A stretch of DNA of 64,000 nt from Heracleum sosnowskyi (GCA_030848705.1 CM061244.1:110071111-110135110); one strand, 5' to 3'. Counted from the stretch's first letter, positions 34,989-46,297 are shown. Numbers and translations: made by a program. Notes: generated by a model from the sequence alone, not told the origin.

Positions 34989-35069
34989 TTTGTTTTTATG
35001 GACAATAACAACAAATTTACAATATATGCTGACAACTTAACTAACAAGATCAGAATGGATTTAGAATGT

Positions 35070-36506
35070 TTACTTAGCTTGAGATTTCCTCTTCTGTCTT
35101 GTTACTTCCTCTCTTCTGAGAGCTTCTACCAAGCAGCCTCTTAGACCTTCTACAAGAGAGATTTCAGCAGGTGTGACTGCAGCATCTTCTATTTCTTCAA
35201 TGATCTTCTTGATAGTAGGATAAATAAGAGAACTAGCATCCCTGAGATTCAACCATTTCTCTTGATCAAATGGATAGCTTCTGAAGTGGAGTTCTTCATG
35301 AATGAGCTTGAATCTACTTCCACGATAAGCATTGAGAGACATCCTCCTTTGCTTGTCCAGCTTTGAATCTTCTCCTTTTCTCCTTTCCAATAATTCCTCT
35401 ATCTTGTCAGAACAGATCTGCTCCAGGGGATGAATTGATCCAGCAACCATATACTGTAAATCCTTCAGAATAGTTGTTTTTAGCTTGTGCAAGCTGCAAA
35501 CATAGATTTCTTCTTTTAGATGCTTGATTCTTAAGGGATTTTCCAGCATACATGTTTGATAATTTGGAGCTTCACTTTCTGCCTTGTTGGCAGTCTTGCA
35601 TCTTTCCAGGAGTTCAGCTTCCTTCTTATCAAGTTCTGACTGATATTGAGCGTATTGAGAAGAGTCAGGTCTTTTGCTTGGCTTGGGTTGCCCTTCCTCT
35701 GTGGGTTGGGTTTTCCTTTCTTCTGTGGGTGAATCATCAAACTCACAGTACCAGTGATATGGTATAGGAGAAGCTGGTAAATCAGTTGAAATATCAGCAT
35801 CATCAAAATCTGCAAAGTTGTAGCCAAATGTCTGATAGAATTCAGCATCCCTATCAGCTTGATATTTTAGAATATGTTCCATAACAGACTCTGGAACATT
35901 TTCATAGCTCTCCAGCAACTCTACCATTCTTTCCAGGTAGAAGAAGTCAATTCTTCTTTTATCTAAGGTTGATATCCTACCACTGGTTGATGTGGAGACC
36001 AGATTGAAATCCTTATCAACCTTGGTAGATCTTGATTCTTCCCACCACAGAATGTACTCAGTGACCTCTTGATTTGCATCCATCTTGACCTCAACACTCT
36101 TGATTTCTCTAGATTGCATCTGTTGTATCTTAAGACTGTTGGGAGGTATTGATTGAATTGGCTTCTTAAGATTCCTGCCAAATCCAGTGGCCTTTTCCTT
36201 TCCTGAGTACTTGTGCTTTCCTTCAGGTTTCTGTCTGGAAAACCATGCTCTTGCTTTGGCTTTCAGTCTTATGGGCTTGACAGCAGCTTTGGCTTCATCC
36301 TTGACAGAACCTTTCTTGACAGTATCTTTGTCGACAGTATCTTTCATGACAGCATCTTCTATGACAGTATCCTTGTCGACAGTACCTTTGGTGACAGCAT
36401 CTTTTTCTGCATTTATGCAATCAATAGCACATCTAAGAATGCTTGCCTCCAAAGCTTCCAGTATTCTTGGCTCCTCTTCATCTGTTGCACCAGCATCTTT
36501 CTTTTC
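35070..36506 (-). pseudogene. Env-like ORF, C-terminal part after one stop
   Basis: The frame runs in phase with the ORF before it. The only barrier is a single TAA at 36507-36509, and about 18 codons separate that stop from the first ATG here (36452). The segment carries VDKDTV/KDAV repeats encoded by the TGACAG/CTGTCA motif, a basic stretch (RLKAKARAWFSRQKPEGKHK), and a block with WWEESRSTKVDKDF and FFYLERMVELLESYENVP. A charged helical C-terminus of about 200 residues follows. The function is unknown. It has no counterpart after the end of the inner element's env-like ORF, so this element's protein would be longer (about 1,690 residues). Stop read-through or a recent mutation are both possible. 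Confidence 0.6.
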
Positions 36507-39362
36507 TTAACTAGGAGTTTCTTCATTGCCTTCATTCTGAGATTGAATACCAGTATTCCCAGAATTACTTCCACCAGCATTTCCAGCATTTCCAGAAGCT
36601 TCACCACCTCCAACCTCATCATCATCATCATCATCATTATCATCCTGAGGAGGAATGCCATAGAGACAGCTTCCACCTTGATCATTTCTTTTGGCATTGG
36701 CTCTAGAGATTTGTTCCTTCACTCTAGCTCCCAGTGTCTTGTCTCTCAACACCAGCATTTTGTAGATCTCTTGAACAACATAAACTCTTCCTGGATTGGC
36801 ATTTGAACTGAGTATTCCATCTAACACTTTCAGAATTGACTTGGTTTCCATTCTGGATGGGCTAACCAAATTCATGAAGCTGTTCCTTCTTGTGCCATCC
36901 TTAGTTTTAGATCTGTAGAAAACACTTGGTGGATTTGTGTAGACTTCAGGTAGCTTTTGTGTGATCAGGTTCTGGATTTGCATATCCAATATTTCATTGA
37001 ATGGTGTTTGAGTTGCCCTGATCTTTCCCTTCAAAGCACACAACACCTTTGCTGGCAGACTCTGCAATAACTGCATTGTGATGAAATAAGATATGCCAGA
37101 AGTGAAATAGATACTTACAGCCCATCTGTTCTCATCATTCACCATTACACTGACACTGGTGATTTGATCCTTTAACAGTTTTGTGGTGTTGGTTGGACGG
37201 TTGCTTGGAGCATTCATGGCTTCTTCCACCAAACTGCTAAATTCACTGTCATGATTGTGTAATGTGCTCTCCCTGTAATCCACCATTAGAGTATTGGCTT
37301 CTTCTTGATCATACTCAGTACCATTGGACCAAGTATTTCCTTTATGGATGGATTCAGGCAGTTTCCCTTTACCTTTCCCAAACTTATTCTGTTCCTCCAT
37401 TTCTCTCCATCTTCTTTGTAGAGCAGATTCTTGAGTTGCTGGAGTTGGCTCTCTGATTTTCACAGGAGGTAGAATTGGATGTCTAGATGCAGGTCTTCTT
37501 TGCATTGCATCTTGAGTTGCCTTAGACATCAGTACTCTTTCTCCATCCAAGTCAACTTCAACAAGCTCTTCAGCTTTATCCTTTGGTTGTCCACTGCTTG
37601 GTTTAACTTGCTCCCCCTTAGACATTGCTTTCCCCTTAGCTCCCCCTTTGGTCTTCACAGCTACTGGCTCCCCCTGAGTTCCACCTGATTCCTGAATAGA
37701 TATTGATTCTGATCTTGCTACCTTCTCCCCCTTAGTTGAGTTGGCAGCTACTAGGTCAGTGAGGAACTGGATAGAGAGCTGAGTAGCAGCAAAACCATCA
37801 ACCATCAGTTGAGAGAGAGAGTCCATCTTGGAGTTCAAAGTAGCACACTGTCCTTCCAGAGCTGTAATCCTGTTACCAAAAGTAGCAGAGGAGCCACCAG
37901 ACCTTAACCTTCTTGGAGGGGAAGGAAAAGAAAGGGGCTTGGAGGCGATGGGGGTTCTCACACTCTCAGGGTGTTTTTGAGTGATCTCATCACCCCTCAC
38001 AGATTGACTCTCAAGGCCTAATGCCTGAATAGTGTGGGCTCCCTCAAAGTCTCTCTGGACATGCTCAAGTCCCTCTCCTTTTGCCAGCACATTTGGTTGC
38101 CTCTCATTTTTATGATCACCTCTCTGTTCTTTTATCTCTCTTTTCTTTTGCACACCCTCACTCAACCTAGATGCATGGGTATGAGCAGTACTAACATGCA
38201 TGGAAGGAGAAGATTTAGAATGTACCTTTAAGAGTTTGGCAAGAGGTAGATCATCATCAGAGGCATCCTCAATGAGTACAGCTTCAAAATCAGGCTGAGA
38301 GGACTGGACAGTATCTTTGGCATGAATGTTACTGTCAGTTGGAGTCTGGACCGCAGATTCTGGAATGACAGCAACTTTGGGAGGTGGAGTGACAGTAGGT
38401 TCTGTAGTGACAGTATCTTTCTCTCCACCCATGACAGCAGCTGTGTCCAGGACAACAACATTGCCAGTGTCTTTGACAGCAACAGAGGCTGTGACAGCAT
38501 CTTCCTGAAGGTAAGATGCTCCTTGGAGTTCAGACAAAGTGTTGGTTGTTTCATTTTCTGACAAACTACCACTTTGCCCTGGCTCAGTGTTTGGAGGAGT
38601 GGTGTCCATTTCACTTTGAGAAATGGGTTCTTGTGGACCACTAGATGGGGGCTCATCCATGATTGGAGATGGATGATCAAAACCTGAAGGGTTGGGACTG
38701 TCCCCTTCTCTAGGTTGTGGAGAAGAAACAAAAGAATGTGTAGGGAAGGAAGAAGGTGAAAGTGTAGCAGAGAGTGGGGGCTGATTCACAGGAGAAACAT
38801 GTGGATCATCAAAAGGAATAGAGAAATCCTCATTGTGCCCTAACTCACTGTGTGTTTCTTCAAGTGGAGGTTCCTCAGGTTGTGAACCATGAGTTTGTGC
38901 AGACTCTGTACAGGGTGCCTTGGGAGACAGGCCAATTTCAATAGATGCACCTTGTTGAGAAGGCACATCTAGGGAGGTGTTTGAATCCCTTTCAGTAACC
39001 ACAGTTTGTTGAGAAACGACGGCTTGGTTAACAGTGGTTTTAGTCCTCCTAGCTCTCTTCTTCTTAGGCTCAGGGGGAACCACTAGGGGTTCTGTTTGAC
39101 TAGCCTCCTTATTTGCTGCACTAGGTGCAGTGTCTCCCTCTTGACTCACAGAGCTACCACCAACATCAGCTTCTAAAGGCCGTTTTCTGGATTCTTGCAA
39201 GGCTTCTCTTTGGGCTTTGGAACGTCTAGAGGGCCTAGGCTGAGTGTATGGTGTTGAATGTGGGTTAACTGAATTTGGGTCTAATTCAGTTTCATTCTCA
39301 AGAGTGAAAGAGTCATAACCAGATGGTAATGGTAAATCAGGGTTGGACACTTGATCAACCAT
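36507..39362 (-). pseudogene. Env-like ORF, middle part (951 codons)
   Basis: A long open frame rich in Ser, Pro, Glu and Thr. Its first ATG (39362) is not the true start: the reading continues upstream in the same frame towards the plant-transposon-protein domain and is cut from it by a frame slip near 39416-39430. Low-complexity regions fill residues 1-500 (with a basic KKKRARRTK patch). A coiled-coil segment lies near residues 500-545, and a globular-looking block (SVSVMVNDENRWAVSIYF and on) at about 735-900. A DDNDDDDDDE run comes from an ATC microsatellite. VKDT- and KDTV-like peptides mark the scattered DNA motif. The frame ends in TAA at 36507. Confidence 0.65.
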
Positions 39363-40131
39363 GTGCTGAGTGAAACAAAGTGGAATATGTGCATTGAGAT
39401 TCTGTGAAGATAACAGTGTGTCTGTGTGTGTTCTTTTTCAAAACTGAGCAAGCCTCTAAACGAGGGGCAGCATCATTAAACTCACAGAATGAATTAATGC
39501 ACATCATAAGGAAGTGAGGGTAGAGTGATACCTTCTTACCTATGGCAGCCCTGAGGTGTGCCATGAGGAGAGCTCCAACATTCACCTTGTATCCATGGAC
39601 AAGAGAATGTGTCAGTTTCTTGATGTAGGAGGGTATTCCATTCCAGCCTGTGGACTTGGTAGAGAACACCTTGACCATCACATCAAGTATCATGCTCCAC
39701 TCCTTTCTCAGATGCTTTCTATCCATTTCACCAGACGGATACCATTTGGTAGTCCCCTCTTCGAGAATAGGGCCTGCATACCCAATCTTCAAGAAGAGCT
39801 TCTTTAGAGTGTCATCATTGGCAAGTTCAGCAAATTGGTGTCCTGCTTCAAGTGTAATTCCAAGAGCAGTGTTGATGACCTCAGCTGTAAGAGTGTATTG
39901 TTTCCCAGAGATTGTGAATTGAATACCCGGGTTCTCACCCTCAGTTTGAGCAACAGCAGTTCGCCAAAACGCCTCAATTCTGTCTAAGTCGAGAATGGGG
40001 GTTGAGGTGATGGCAGAACCGAGATAGGACTTGTTCAAGAAAAATACGAGTCCTTTGAAACCTTCACCAGCATCATTTGGGGAAAAGATGCCAGCAAAGT
40101 TTGTTTGAGAGAGAGTCTGTTTGGATGCCAT
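39355..40131 (-). pseudogene. Env-like ORF, N-terminal plant-transposon-protein domain
   Basis: From the ATG at 40131 about 235 residues match the domain annotated as putative plant transposon protein: AFWRTAV, ALGITL, RKHLRKEWSMILDVMVKVFS, HSLVHGYKVNVGALLMAHL. The same domain opens the inner element's ORF (ATFWQTG-like FWQTGAYDNG, RKEWSFFFDCITRAF). After about residue 232 the frame is wrong. A slip in the AC-rich run at 39416-39430 shifts it, and the continuing frame is the 951-codon ORF. Together the two frames give about 1,209 codons. A TATA-like CTATTTATT lies about 100 bp upstream. The function of the domain is unknown. Confidence 0.75.
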
Positions 40132-40232
40132 GGAGATTTCAAGAAAAGAAGAAAGTAAGAAAGTGGCTTTTTGCTTGAAGAAAAGTATATTGCCTTGAGT
40201 TCGATGAGAGTGATATGTCTGAGTAACTGGGG

Positions 40233-40240
40233 AATAAATA
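40233..40240 (-). promoter_or_regulatory. Possible internal TATA box before the env-like ORF
   Basis: Minus-strand CTCTATTTATTCCCC, about 100 bp before the ATG at 40131. The inner element has TATTTAATA at a similar distance from its env-like ATG. Confidence 0.35.
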
Positions 40241-40734
40241 GAGGTATCTCAAACGTTGTGCACAAAAAGTGGAATTAAAGAACGTGTATTAACCCACTCT
40301 TATAACAAGTCAGTTACTGCCCGTTATTCACTGACCAACGTGGGATAAATATCCAATTTCAACGGTCCACTATTGTTGACAGTAACCTGTGCGCTAGAAA
40401 CAATCTGTCAGTAATAAGGGGTGGTAACAGTAGGTTTTGCGCGACAGCAACTATTGCGCAAAAACTTGCTGTCACCGTTAAGCATATGAATGACAGTATC
40501 CTTTACAAGTCTTGACAGAAAGTCTTTCCCTGCTGTCAAGAAGGTTGCTGTCAAGAAACACACGACAGTATTCTTCTTAACGACATAACTTAATATTGAC
40601 AAATTATGGATTTAGCAATGTAATCTTTTGAACACAGATATTGAGCAATTAACACAGACAAATCATAAACACAAGAACAAGAACTTTTATTATTATTATT
40701 GATAAAATCATTAAAAAATAGAACATGGAGTACA

Positions 40735-40986
40735 TTATTCTATGATTTTATCAACTAGTCCTAAAAGCTCTTCCTTAATCTCTTCTTCAGAGCGACCTTC
40801 TTTTTCAAGAAGTGCCTGAAGCTCCTTCTCTTCTTCCTGAGCCTTGGCCTCCTCTTCCTGTTTCTTTTCCTCGTCGATCTCATCCCTGGCGTCCAACAGC
40901 ATCTCGAAGAGTTCATCAATCTCTTCACTGTCGGGTTCACTATCGCACCGTTTTAGCCCTACTTCAATTCCTACTTTGTTTTCCAT
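40735..40986 (-). CDS. Small acidic coiled-coil ORF between pol and env-like ORF
   Basis: An 83-residue frame on the element's sense strand: MENKVGIEVGLKRCDSEPDS, then an almost unbroken E/K/L helix (DEEKKQEEEAKAQEEEKELQ) with heptad-like spacing, ending in EELLGLVDKIIE. It is preceded at 45 bp by CTATAAATTA (41029-41037 on plus), which would suit an internal promoter. I do not recognise the protein. The inner element lacks it at the matching place and has an antisense ORF instead. It could be a chance frame in purine-rich DNA, but the TATA spacing and plain ATG-to-stop structure argue for a small gene. Confidence 0.4.
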   Translation of the reverse strand: MENKVGIEVGLKRCDSEPDSEEIDELFEMLLDARDEIDEEKKQEEEAKAQEEEKELQALLEKEGRSEEEIKEELLGLVDKIIE

Positions 40987-41028
40987 TATTTACTTTAAAA
41001 CTGAGAGCAGACTGGTGAAACCTAAGGT

Positions 41029-41037
41029 TAATTTATA
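41029..41037 (-). promoter_or_regulatory. Possible internal TATA box for the 83-residue ORF
   Basis: Minus-strand CTATAAATTA lies about 45 bp upstream of the ATG at 40986 and 350 bp after the pol stop. Confidence 0.35.
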
Positions 41038-41392
41038 GGCAAAACCGTCTAAGGATTAAAGTCTAATGGTCAACAGTTAGAGTACCCATACAACTACCAC
41101 AAAAGTAATTAATGGTCGTGTCCTCCTTTAATCCTACAGATTAATGCAAAACGGTGTGAAAGTCGAATGAAACAGATTTTTATCTCTCAAACTTAACAAG
41201 TAACCACATTAATGTCATACACGGTCTAAAAGTATGAGACTGGCACGAAATACTGATATGAAAAGTCAAATCAACACATGCTGTCACATATCAGACATAG
41301 ACCAAGTAGACAGTAACTTCTCTTGACAGCAGGTTTGAAGTTGCTGTCATGAGCTTCGAAAGAGAATTTGGAAATATAGAAAACTGAGTAAA

Positions 41393-43355
41393 TCAACATA
41401 CCAGATTCAGCATTCCCAATTCACTTACCAACCTGTTGAAGGTTGCTTCATCCAATGGCTTAGTGAAGATGTCAGCAAGTTGCTTGTCAGTTGGGACATA
41501 GATCAGCTTCACAGTTCCTTGTTCAACATGCTCTCTGATAAAGTGATGTCTTATATCAATGTGCTTTGTCCTAGAGTGTTGAACTGGATTGTCTGAAATG
41601 GCTATGGTACTAGTGTTGTCACAGTAGATAGGAATGTCTCTTAACACTAGACCATAATCTAGAAGTTGATTCTTCATCCATAGAATTTGTGCACAGCAAC
41701 TGCCTGCAGCAATATACTCAGCTTCTGCAGTTGAGGTAGAAACTGAATGCTGCTTCTTGCTAAACCATGAGACCAATATTCCACCAAGAAATTGACAGCT
41801 ACCAGTAGTACTCTTTCTGTCAATCTTGCATCCAGCATAGTCTGAGTCTGAGTAACAAATCAGATCAAATCCAGTATTCTTAGGATACCAAAGACCTAGA
41901 TTAGGAGTGTCTTTTAAGTATCTAAAGATTCTCTTGATGGCTACTAAGTGTGACTCTTTTGGATCACTTAGAAACCTTGCACAGAGACATGTAGCAAACA
42001 TGATGTCAGGTCTGCTAGCAATTAGATATAGGAGAGATCCTACCATGCCTCTATAGGTGCTTGAGTCAACTTTCTTTCCTTTAGAATCAAGATCCAGACT
42101 AGTTGACGTGGACATTGGTGTCTTTGCAGGTGATGAATCTTCCAAGTTGAACTTTCTGAGAAGTTCCTTGATGTATTTAGCTTGACATATAAAGATTCCA
42201 TCAAGTTGTTGAAGAATTTGTAATCCCAGAAAGAATGACAATTCTCCCATCATACTCATCTCATATTTGTTACTCATGAGAGAGGAAAACTTCTCACACA
42301 GCTTCTCATTTGTAGAACCAAAAATGATGTCATCCACATAGATTTGTACCAGAATAATGTCCTTGCCATGGTGTTTGTAGAAAAGTGTCTTGTCCACAAC
42401 TCCTCTAGTAAACTGATTTTCCAAAAGAAAAGTGGAAAGTGTGTCATACCAAGCCCTGGGTGCTTGCTTTAGTCCATACAAAGCTTTGAAGAGTTTGTAT
42501 ACAAAATCATACATTTCAGCATCCTCAAACCCTGGTGGCTGTTCAACATACACTTCTTCTTCCAATTCTCCATTTAGAAAGGCACTTTTGACATCCATCT
42601 GAAATACTTTGAAGTTGTAGTGTGCAGCATAGGCTAGAAAGATTCTTATAGCTTCAAGTCTTGCAACAGGTGCAAATGTCTCATCATAATCTATTCCTTC
42701 CTGTTGATAGTAACCTTTAGCCACTAGCCTTGCTTTGTTTCTTGTCACTGATCCATTTTCATCAAGCTTGTTTCTGAAAACCCATTTGGTCTCAATGACT
42801 GAGTTTCCCTTAGGTCTTGGAACCAGCTTCCATACATTGTTCCTTTCAAACTGATTTAGCTCTTCTTGCATGGCTATCACCCAGTCAGAATCCAACAATG
42901 CTTCATCAGTTGTCTTGGGTTCCATTTGAGACAGGAAGCATGAAAACATGTTGTTAGCAGAGACTTTGTTCCTTGTCCTCACACCAGAAGTAGGGTCACC
43001 AATGATAAGGTCATTTGTGTGATCCTTGTTCCACTTGGTGATTCTGGGCAAGCTACTTGATTGTACAGGAACAGTTGCTTCAGTTTGTTGAGTTGAATGC
43101 TCACCAATCCCATTGTCTTCACCATGTTCTTCATTGTCTCCAGAGTCACCACTGTTATGAATGTTTGAGGTTATGGTCTGTGACTGAGCTGGAGTTTGGT
43201 TGACAGGAGTGGTATTGACAGTATCTTTATCAACTTCAACAATTTGAGTGAAGCTAGGTTCTTCATCAACAATTTCCTCAGCTTCCAAGTATCCTTGATT
43301 CTCAAATCTAAATGTCTGCATCTTTCCTTCTTCATGCAGTCCTGGAAACTTGGTT
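41393..43355 (-). CDS. pol: Outer element pol, reverse transcriptase and RNase H part
   Basis: The frame enters at the TSD of the nested element and runs without a stop for about 650 codons. After a variable linker (with VEVDKDTVNTTPVNQ, which carries the TGACAG-type motif) come the NDLIIGDPTSGVRTR block and reverse transcriptase (WVFRNKLDENGSVTRNKARL, QMDVKSAFLNGEL). The catalytic QIYVDDIIFGS follows. RNase H has CYSDSDYAGCKIDRKSTTG, YCDNTSTIAI and RTKHIDIRHHFIREHV. The end is KQLADIFTKPL...LGML. All catalytic residues that I can see are present. The N-terminal part is at 57448-56168. It copies element RNA into DNA in cytoplasmic particles. Confidence 0.9.
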
Positions 43356-43434
43356 TCATCTGTTAGATATAATTGCTAATGTTTGTTTATCAGTGTTTAA
43401 GCAACAGGTACTGACAAGAGTTTATCAGAAGCCA

Positions 43435-43458
43435 GTCAGAGTTTAGTTAAACTCTGAC
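43435..43458 (+). repeat. LTR palindrome 1 (11-bp arms)
   Basis: GTCAGAGTTTA, two bases, then TAAACTCTGAC: perfect 11-bp arms, about 250 bp upstream of the TATA box. The copy in the 3' LTR is at 55688-55711. Sireviruses are known to carry palindromic motifs in this part of the LTR. Confidence 0.9.
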
Positions 43459-43483
43459 AGGGTGAAGAGTTTAATTGAAGCCG

Positions 43484-43507
43484 GTCAGAGTTTATTTAAA
43501 GTCTGAC
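43484..43507 (+). repeat. LTR palindrome 2 (one mismatch)
   Basis: GTCAGAGTTTA, two bases, then TAAAGTCTGAC, the same design with one mismatch. The copy in the 3' LTR is at 55737-55760. Confidence 0.9.
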
Positions 43508-43705
43508 AAGGTGAAAGTTGAATTAGCTGTCGGTGCAGAATTGAAGATTCTAGAAGCAACATATTCTGAAGATGGAAAGAAGCAGAATATATTGATACAG
43601 CTAAGGAAACAGAATGGAAGATAAGAAGCAATCCTTAATTGATAAGTTTTGTATAGCTAACTTGTAGGAATATCAATTAGATAAGGATTGTATGTAGCTG
43701 TGTAC

Positions 43706-43713
43706 TATATAAA
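43706..43713 (+). promoter_or_regulatory. TATA box of the inner element LTR
   Basis: TATATAAA, some 200 bp before the LTR end, in the position expected for the start of genomic RNA. The copy in the 3' LTR is at 55959-55966. Confidence 0.75.
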
Positions 43714-43911
43714 CACAGATAGGTTATCCCTAGAAGGGACGCGTGAATATTGATATATTATTCTTGTAACCTAGAAGCTCTTTGTGATTCATTAACATCA
43801 TAAAGAGAGAAGCTGTTAATACAATTACAGTTTTATTGATTCAAAAACAGTGTTCTTAATTATTGTTATTCTCATACATACTTGATTATATTGTGTATTC
43901 GGCCTAACAAT

Positions 43912-43923
43912 TGGTATCAGAGC
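43912..43923 (+). promoter_or_regulatory. Primer binding site, inner element
   Basis: TGGTATCAGAGC, two bases after the LTR end, matches initiator Met tRNA exactly. Confidence 0.93.
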
Positions 43924-43972
43924 CAAGGCTGTTTAATATATACAGTTTTACGATTCAAACACAGTAATAATC

Positions 43973-46297
43973 ATGTCTGAAGAAAATCAAACTGCTCCCA
44001 AGGCTGAACAGGTTAAGCCTAATTCTGTGAGTCGATATGAAACAATCAGGGTTCCGATTCTCAGGCCTGTAGAGTATCCGATTTGGAAGGTGAAGATGAC
44101 CATGTTTCTGGAGGCTACAGATCCAGAATATCTTGACAGAATTTATGATGGTCCTCATAATCCAACCAAACTAGCCCCTGTTGTTGATGGACAAGAACAA
44201 AAGACTGTTCCAAAGGAAAAGAAAGATCTGACTCCTGAGGACATCTCATCAATTGCAAAGGATGCAAAGGTTAGACATCTTCTCCACAGTGCGTTAGACA
44301 ACGTTATGTCTAACAGAGTAATTGGCTGCAAGACTGCCAAAGAGATATGGGATGCTCTAGAAGTCAGATGCCAAGGAACAGGTGCTATCAAGAAGAATAG
44401 GAGGACCATACTAACTCAGGAGTATGAGCACTTTGATTCAAGACCTAATGAAACCTTGACTGAGACCCATGACAGATTTTGCAAATTATTGAATGATCTG
44501 TCTCTGGTTGATAAAGAATATGAGCTTGAAGAGTCTAATCTCAAGTTTCTGTTATCTCTTCCTGAAAAGTGGGATTTGAAAACAACCACAATAAGAGATA
44601 ATTATGAGCTTGCTGATACAGAACTTGATGAAATCTATGGGTTATTGAAAACTCATGAACTGGAGATAGATCAAAGGAATAGAAGATTGAGTAAAAAGAC
44701 AAAATCTGTTGCTCTCAAAGTCGAGGAGAAGCCCATTAAGAAGGAATCATCAAGGAAGAAAGTCAAGGGAAAGGCTTTAGTGATTAAATCTGAGAGTGAG
44801 TCATCAAACTCTGATGATGATTCAAACTCTGATGGAGCTTCTGATTCTGAGGATGATGAAGAGGAGATGATGCAAATGGCTGCCTTGATGGTTAAGACAT
44901 TTAAGAAGATGGGATTCAAGAACTTCAAGAAGGGTAAAAGATTCTCAAGGAGAGATTCAAATTCTGAGAAGAAGAATTTCAGAAAGTCTGATGGAAGGGA
45001 TACCAAGTCTGGAAAGAAGGACAAATCTGAGATCCAGTGCTACAAGTGCAAAGAGATGGGTCACTATGCTCCAGAGTGCAAGAAAGGAAGAACTGAAAAA
45101 GCACTCATCTCTAAAGGCAAAGACTGGGCAGATACTTCAGATTCTGATGATGGAGTGAATTATGCACTCATGGCAACTGTCAAAGATGAAGTTGAGTCAT
45201 CAGAAAATAAGGTACCTCTAACTACTTATGCTTATGATACTGATAATATTTCTGAATTAAGAATTTATCTTAAGAACATACATGTTAGTTATAGGGATCA
45301 GACTTTAGAGAATGAGAGGATCAAATCTGAGAATCTTAGTCTTAAAGAAAGAAACAAGTTTCTTGAAAGAGAACTTGAGAATATGAAGCAGATTCAAAAA
45401 GAAAGAGATGATGCTGTTTATGTAGAACAGGAGTTGCTGAAAAGATACAGGCAACTAGAATCTGATTTAGAAAAAGAAAGAAAAATAATCAAAACTTGGA
45501 CAGATTCTGGAAGAGACACTCATCAAGTGTTTCAGACTGATTCTGTAGGTTTAGGTTATTGTGAAAATGATGAACTTAGGTTTAAAGACAAGGTTAAGGT
45601 AAAACCACAACTTAAACCTGTGAAATTTGTTCCAGAAACTAATAAGTTAAAATCTGTTGTAATAAGGGAAGCTGATATGGAATCAGATGAATCTTGTGAA
45701 AAACAGGAAAATATTATAACAGAAAAACTTATGGAAGTAGAAGCTGTTAGAAAACCAGTAAAAACTTGTGAAAAACAGGTTAATGTTGGCTTGATGACAG
45801 GAAAACAGTTTAATCATAAGTTGAAAGAGGTAAAGTCTTCCATGAAACCTAAAGGTTCCAAGAGAAATAGGAATGGAAAAGTAGGCATAAATAATAGAAA
45901 TAATCATATGCTTAATGCTAGTGCCTCAAGAAAAACATGTTATAATTGTGGTAGTTCTAATCATCTTGCTAGATTTTGCACTAAGAACAAACATATTAAT
46001 TCTTTACCTTCTACTTCAGAAGTAAAGAATGATTATGTTAGAGTAAGACCACAGACCTTATGCAAACATTGTGGGAGCACTTGGCATTCTATTTACACAT
46101 GTAAGAGTTATCATGCAATTTATCATAACTATTATGAGCTAAAACCCAACTTAAAATGGGTTAGAGCAAACTCTGCTAGTGTAAAATCTGACAATGTTAG
46201 TTTAATCTCTGATAATGCTGATTCCGCTGCAAAAGCTAACACTGTTAAGAAAGACAAAGGATCCAAGCAAGTCTGGATCCTTAAAACTAACACTTAG
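43973..46297 (+). CDS. gag: Gag of the inner Sirevirus-type element
   Basis: 774 residues from the first ATG after the primer site. The N-terminal part (VPILRPVEYPIWKVKMTMFL, then KEIWDALEVRCQGTGAIKKN and LLSLPEKWDLKTTTIRDNY) is the copia capsid region. An acidic Ser/Asp tract (SSNSDDDSNSDGASDSEDDE) follows at about 275-305. A CCHC zinc knuckle (CYKCKEMGHYAPEC) lies at about 355-368, a coiled coil at about 440-510, and two further Cys/His knuckles (CYNCGSSNHLARFC, CKHCGSTWHSIYTC) near 655-710. The length is about twice that of ordinary copia gag, as in Sireviruses. The NSD peptides come from the AAACTCTGA motif. Pol follows in the +1 frame after the stop. A phase-0 intron candidate (45881-46316) would remove the last 138 codons. 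Confidence 0.92.
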   Translation: MSEENQTAPKAEQVKPNSVSRYETIRVPILRPVEYPIWKVKMTMFLEATDPEYLDRIYDGPHNPTKLAPVVDGQEQKTVPKEKKDLTPEDISSIAKDAKVRHLLHSALDNVMSNRVIGCKTAKEIWDALEVRCQGTGAIKKNRRTILTQEYEHFDSRPNETLTETHDRFCKLLNDLSLVDKEYELEESNLKFLLSLPEKWDLKTTTIRDNYELADTELDEIYGLLKTHELEIDQRNRRLSKKTKSVALKVEEKPIKKESSRKKVKGKALVIKSESESSNSDDDSNSDGASDSEDDEEEMMQMAALMVKTFKKMGFKNFKKGKRFSRRDSNSEKKNFRKSDGRDTKSGKKDKSEIQCYKCKEMGHYAPECKKGRTEKALISKGKDWADTSDSDDGVNYALMATVKDEVESSENKVPLTTYAYDTDNISELRIYLKNIHVSYRDQTLENERIKSENLSLKERNKFLERELENMKQIQKERDDAVYVEQELLKRYRQLESDLEKERKIIKTWTDSGRDTHQVFQTDSVGLGYCENDELRFKDKVKVKPQLKPVKFVPETNKLKSVVIREADMESDESCEKQENIITEKLMEVEAVRKPVKTCEKQVNVGLMTGKQFNHKLKEVKSSMKPKGSKRNRNGKVGINNRNNHMLNASASRKTCYNCGSSNHLARFCTKNKHINSLPSTSEVKNDYVRVRPQTLCKHCGSTWHSIYTCKSYHAIYHNYYELKPNLKWVRANSASVKSDNVSLISDNADSAAKANTVKKDKGSKQVWILKTNT

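Larger units (their letters stand above)
43361..43909 (+). repeat. 5' LTR of the inner Sirevirus-type element
   Basis: 549 bp. TATA box TATATAAA at 43706-43713 in a tract CTGTGTACTATATAAACAC. Two palindromes lie in its first 150 bp. Confidence 0.96.

Noticed and set aside
36187..36806. Overlapping plus-strand ORFs of 107 and 197 codons
   Set aside because: Complement of the env-like ORFs of the outer element. The repeated ILTVS/DSIF words only mirror the KDTV repeats.
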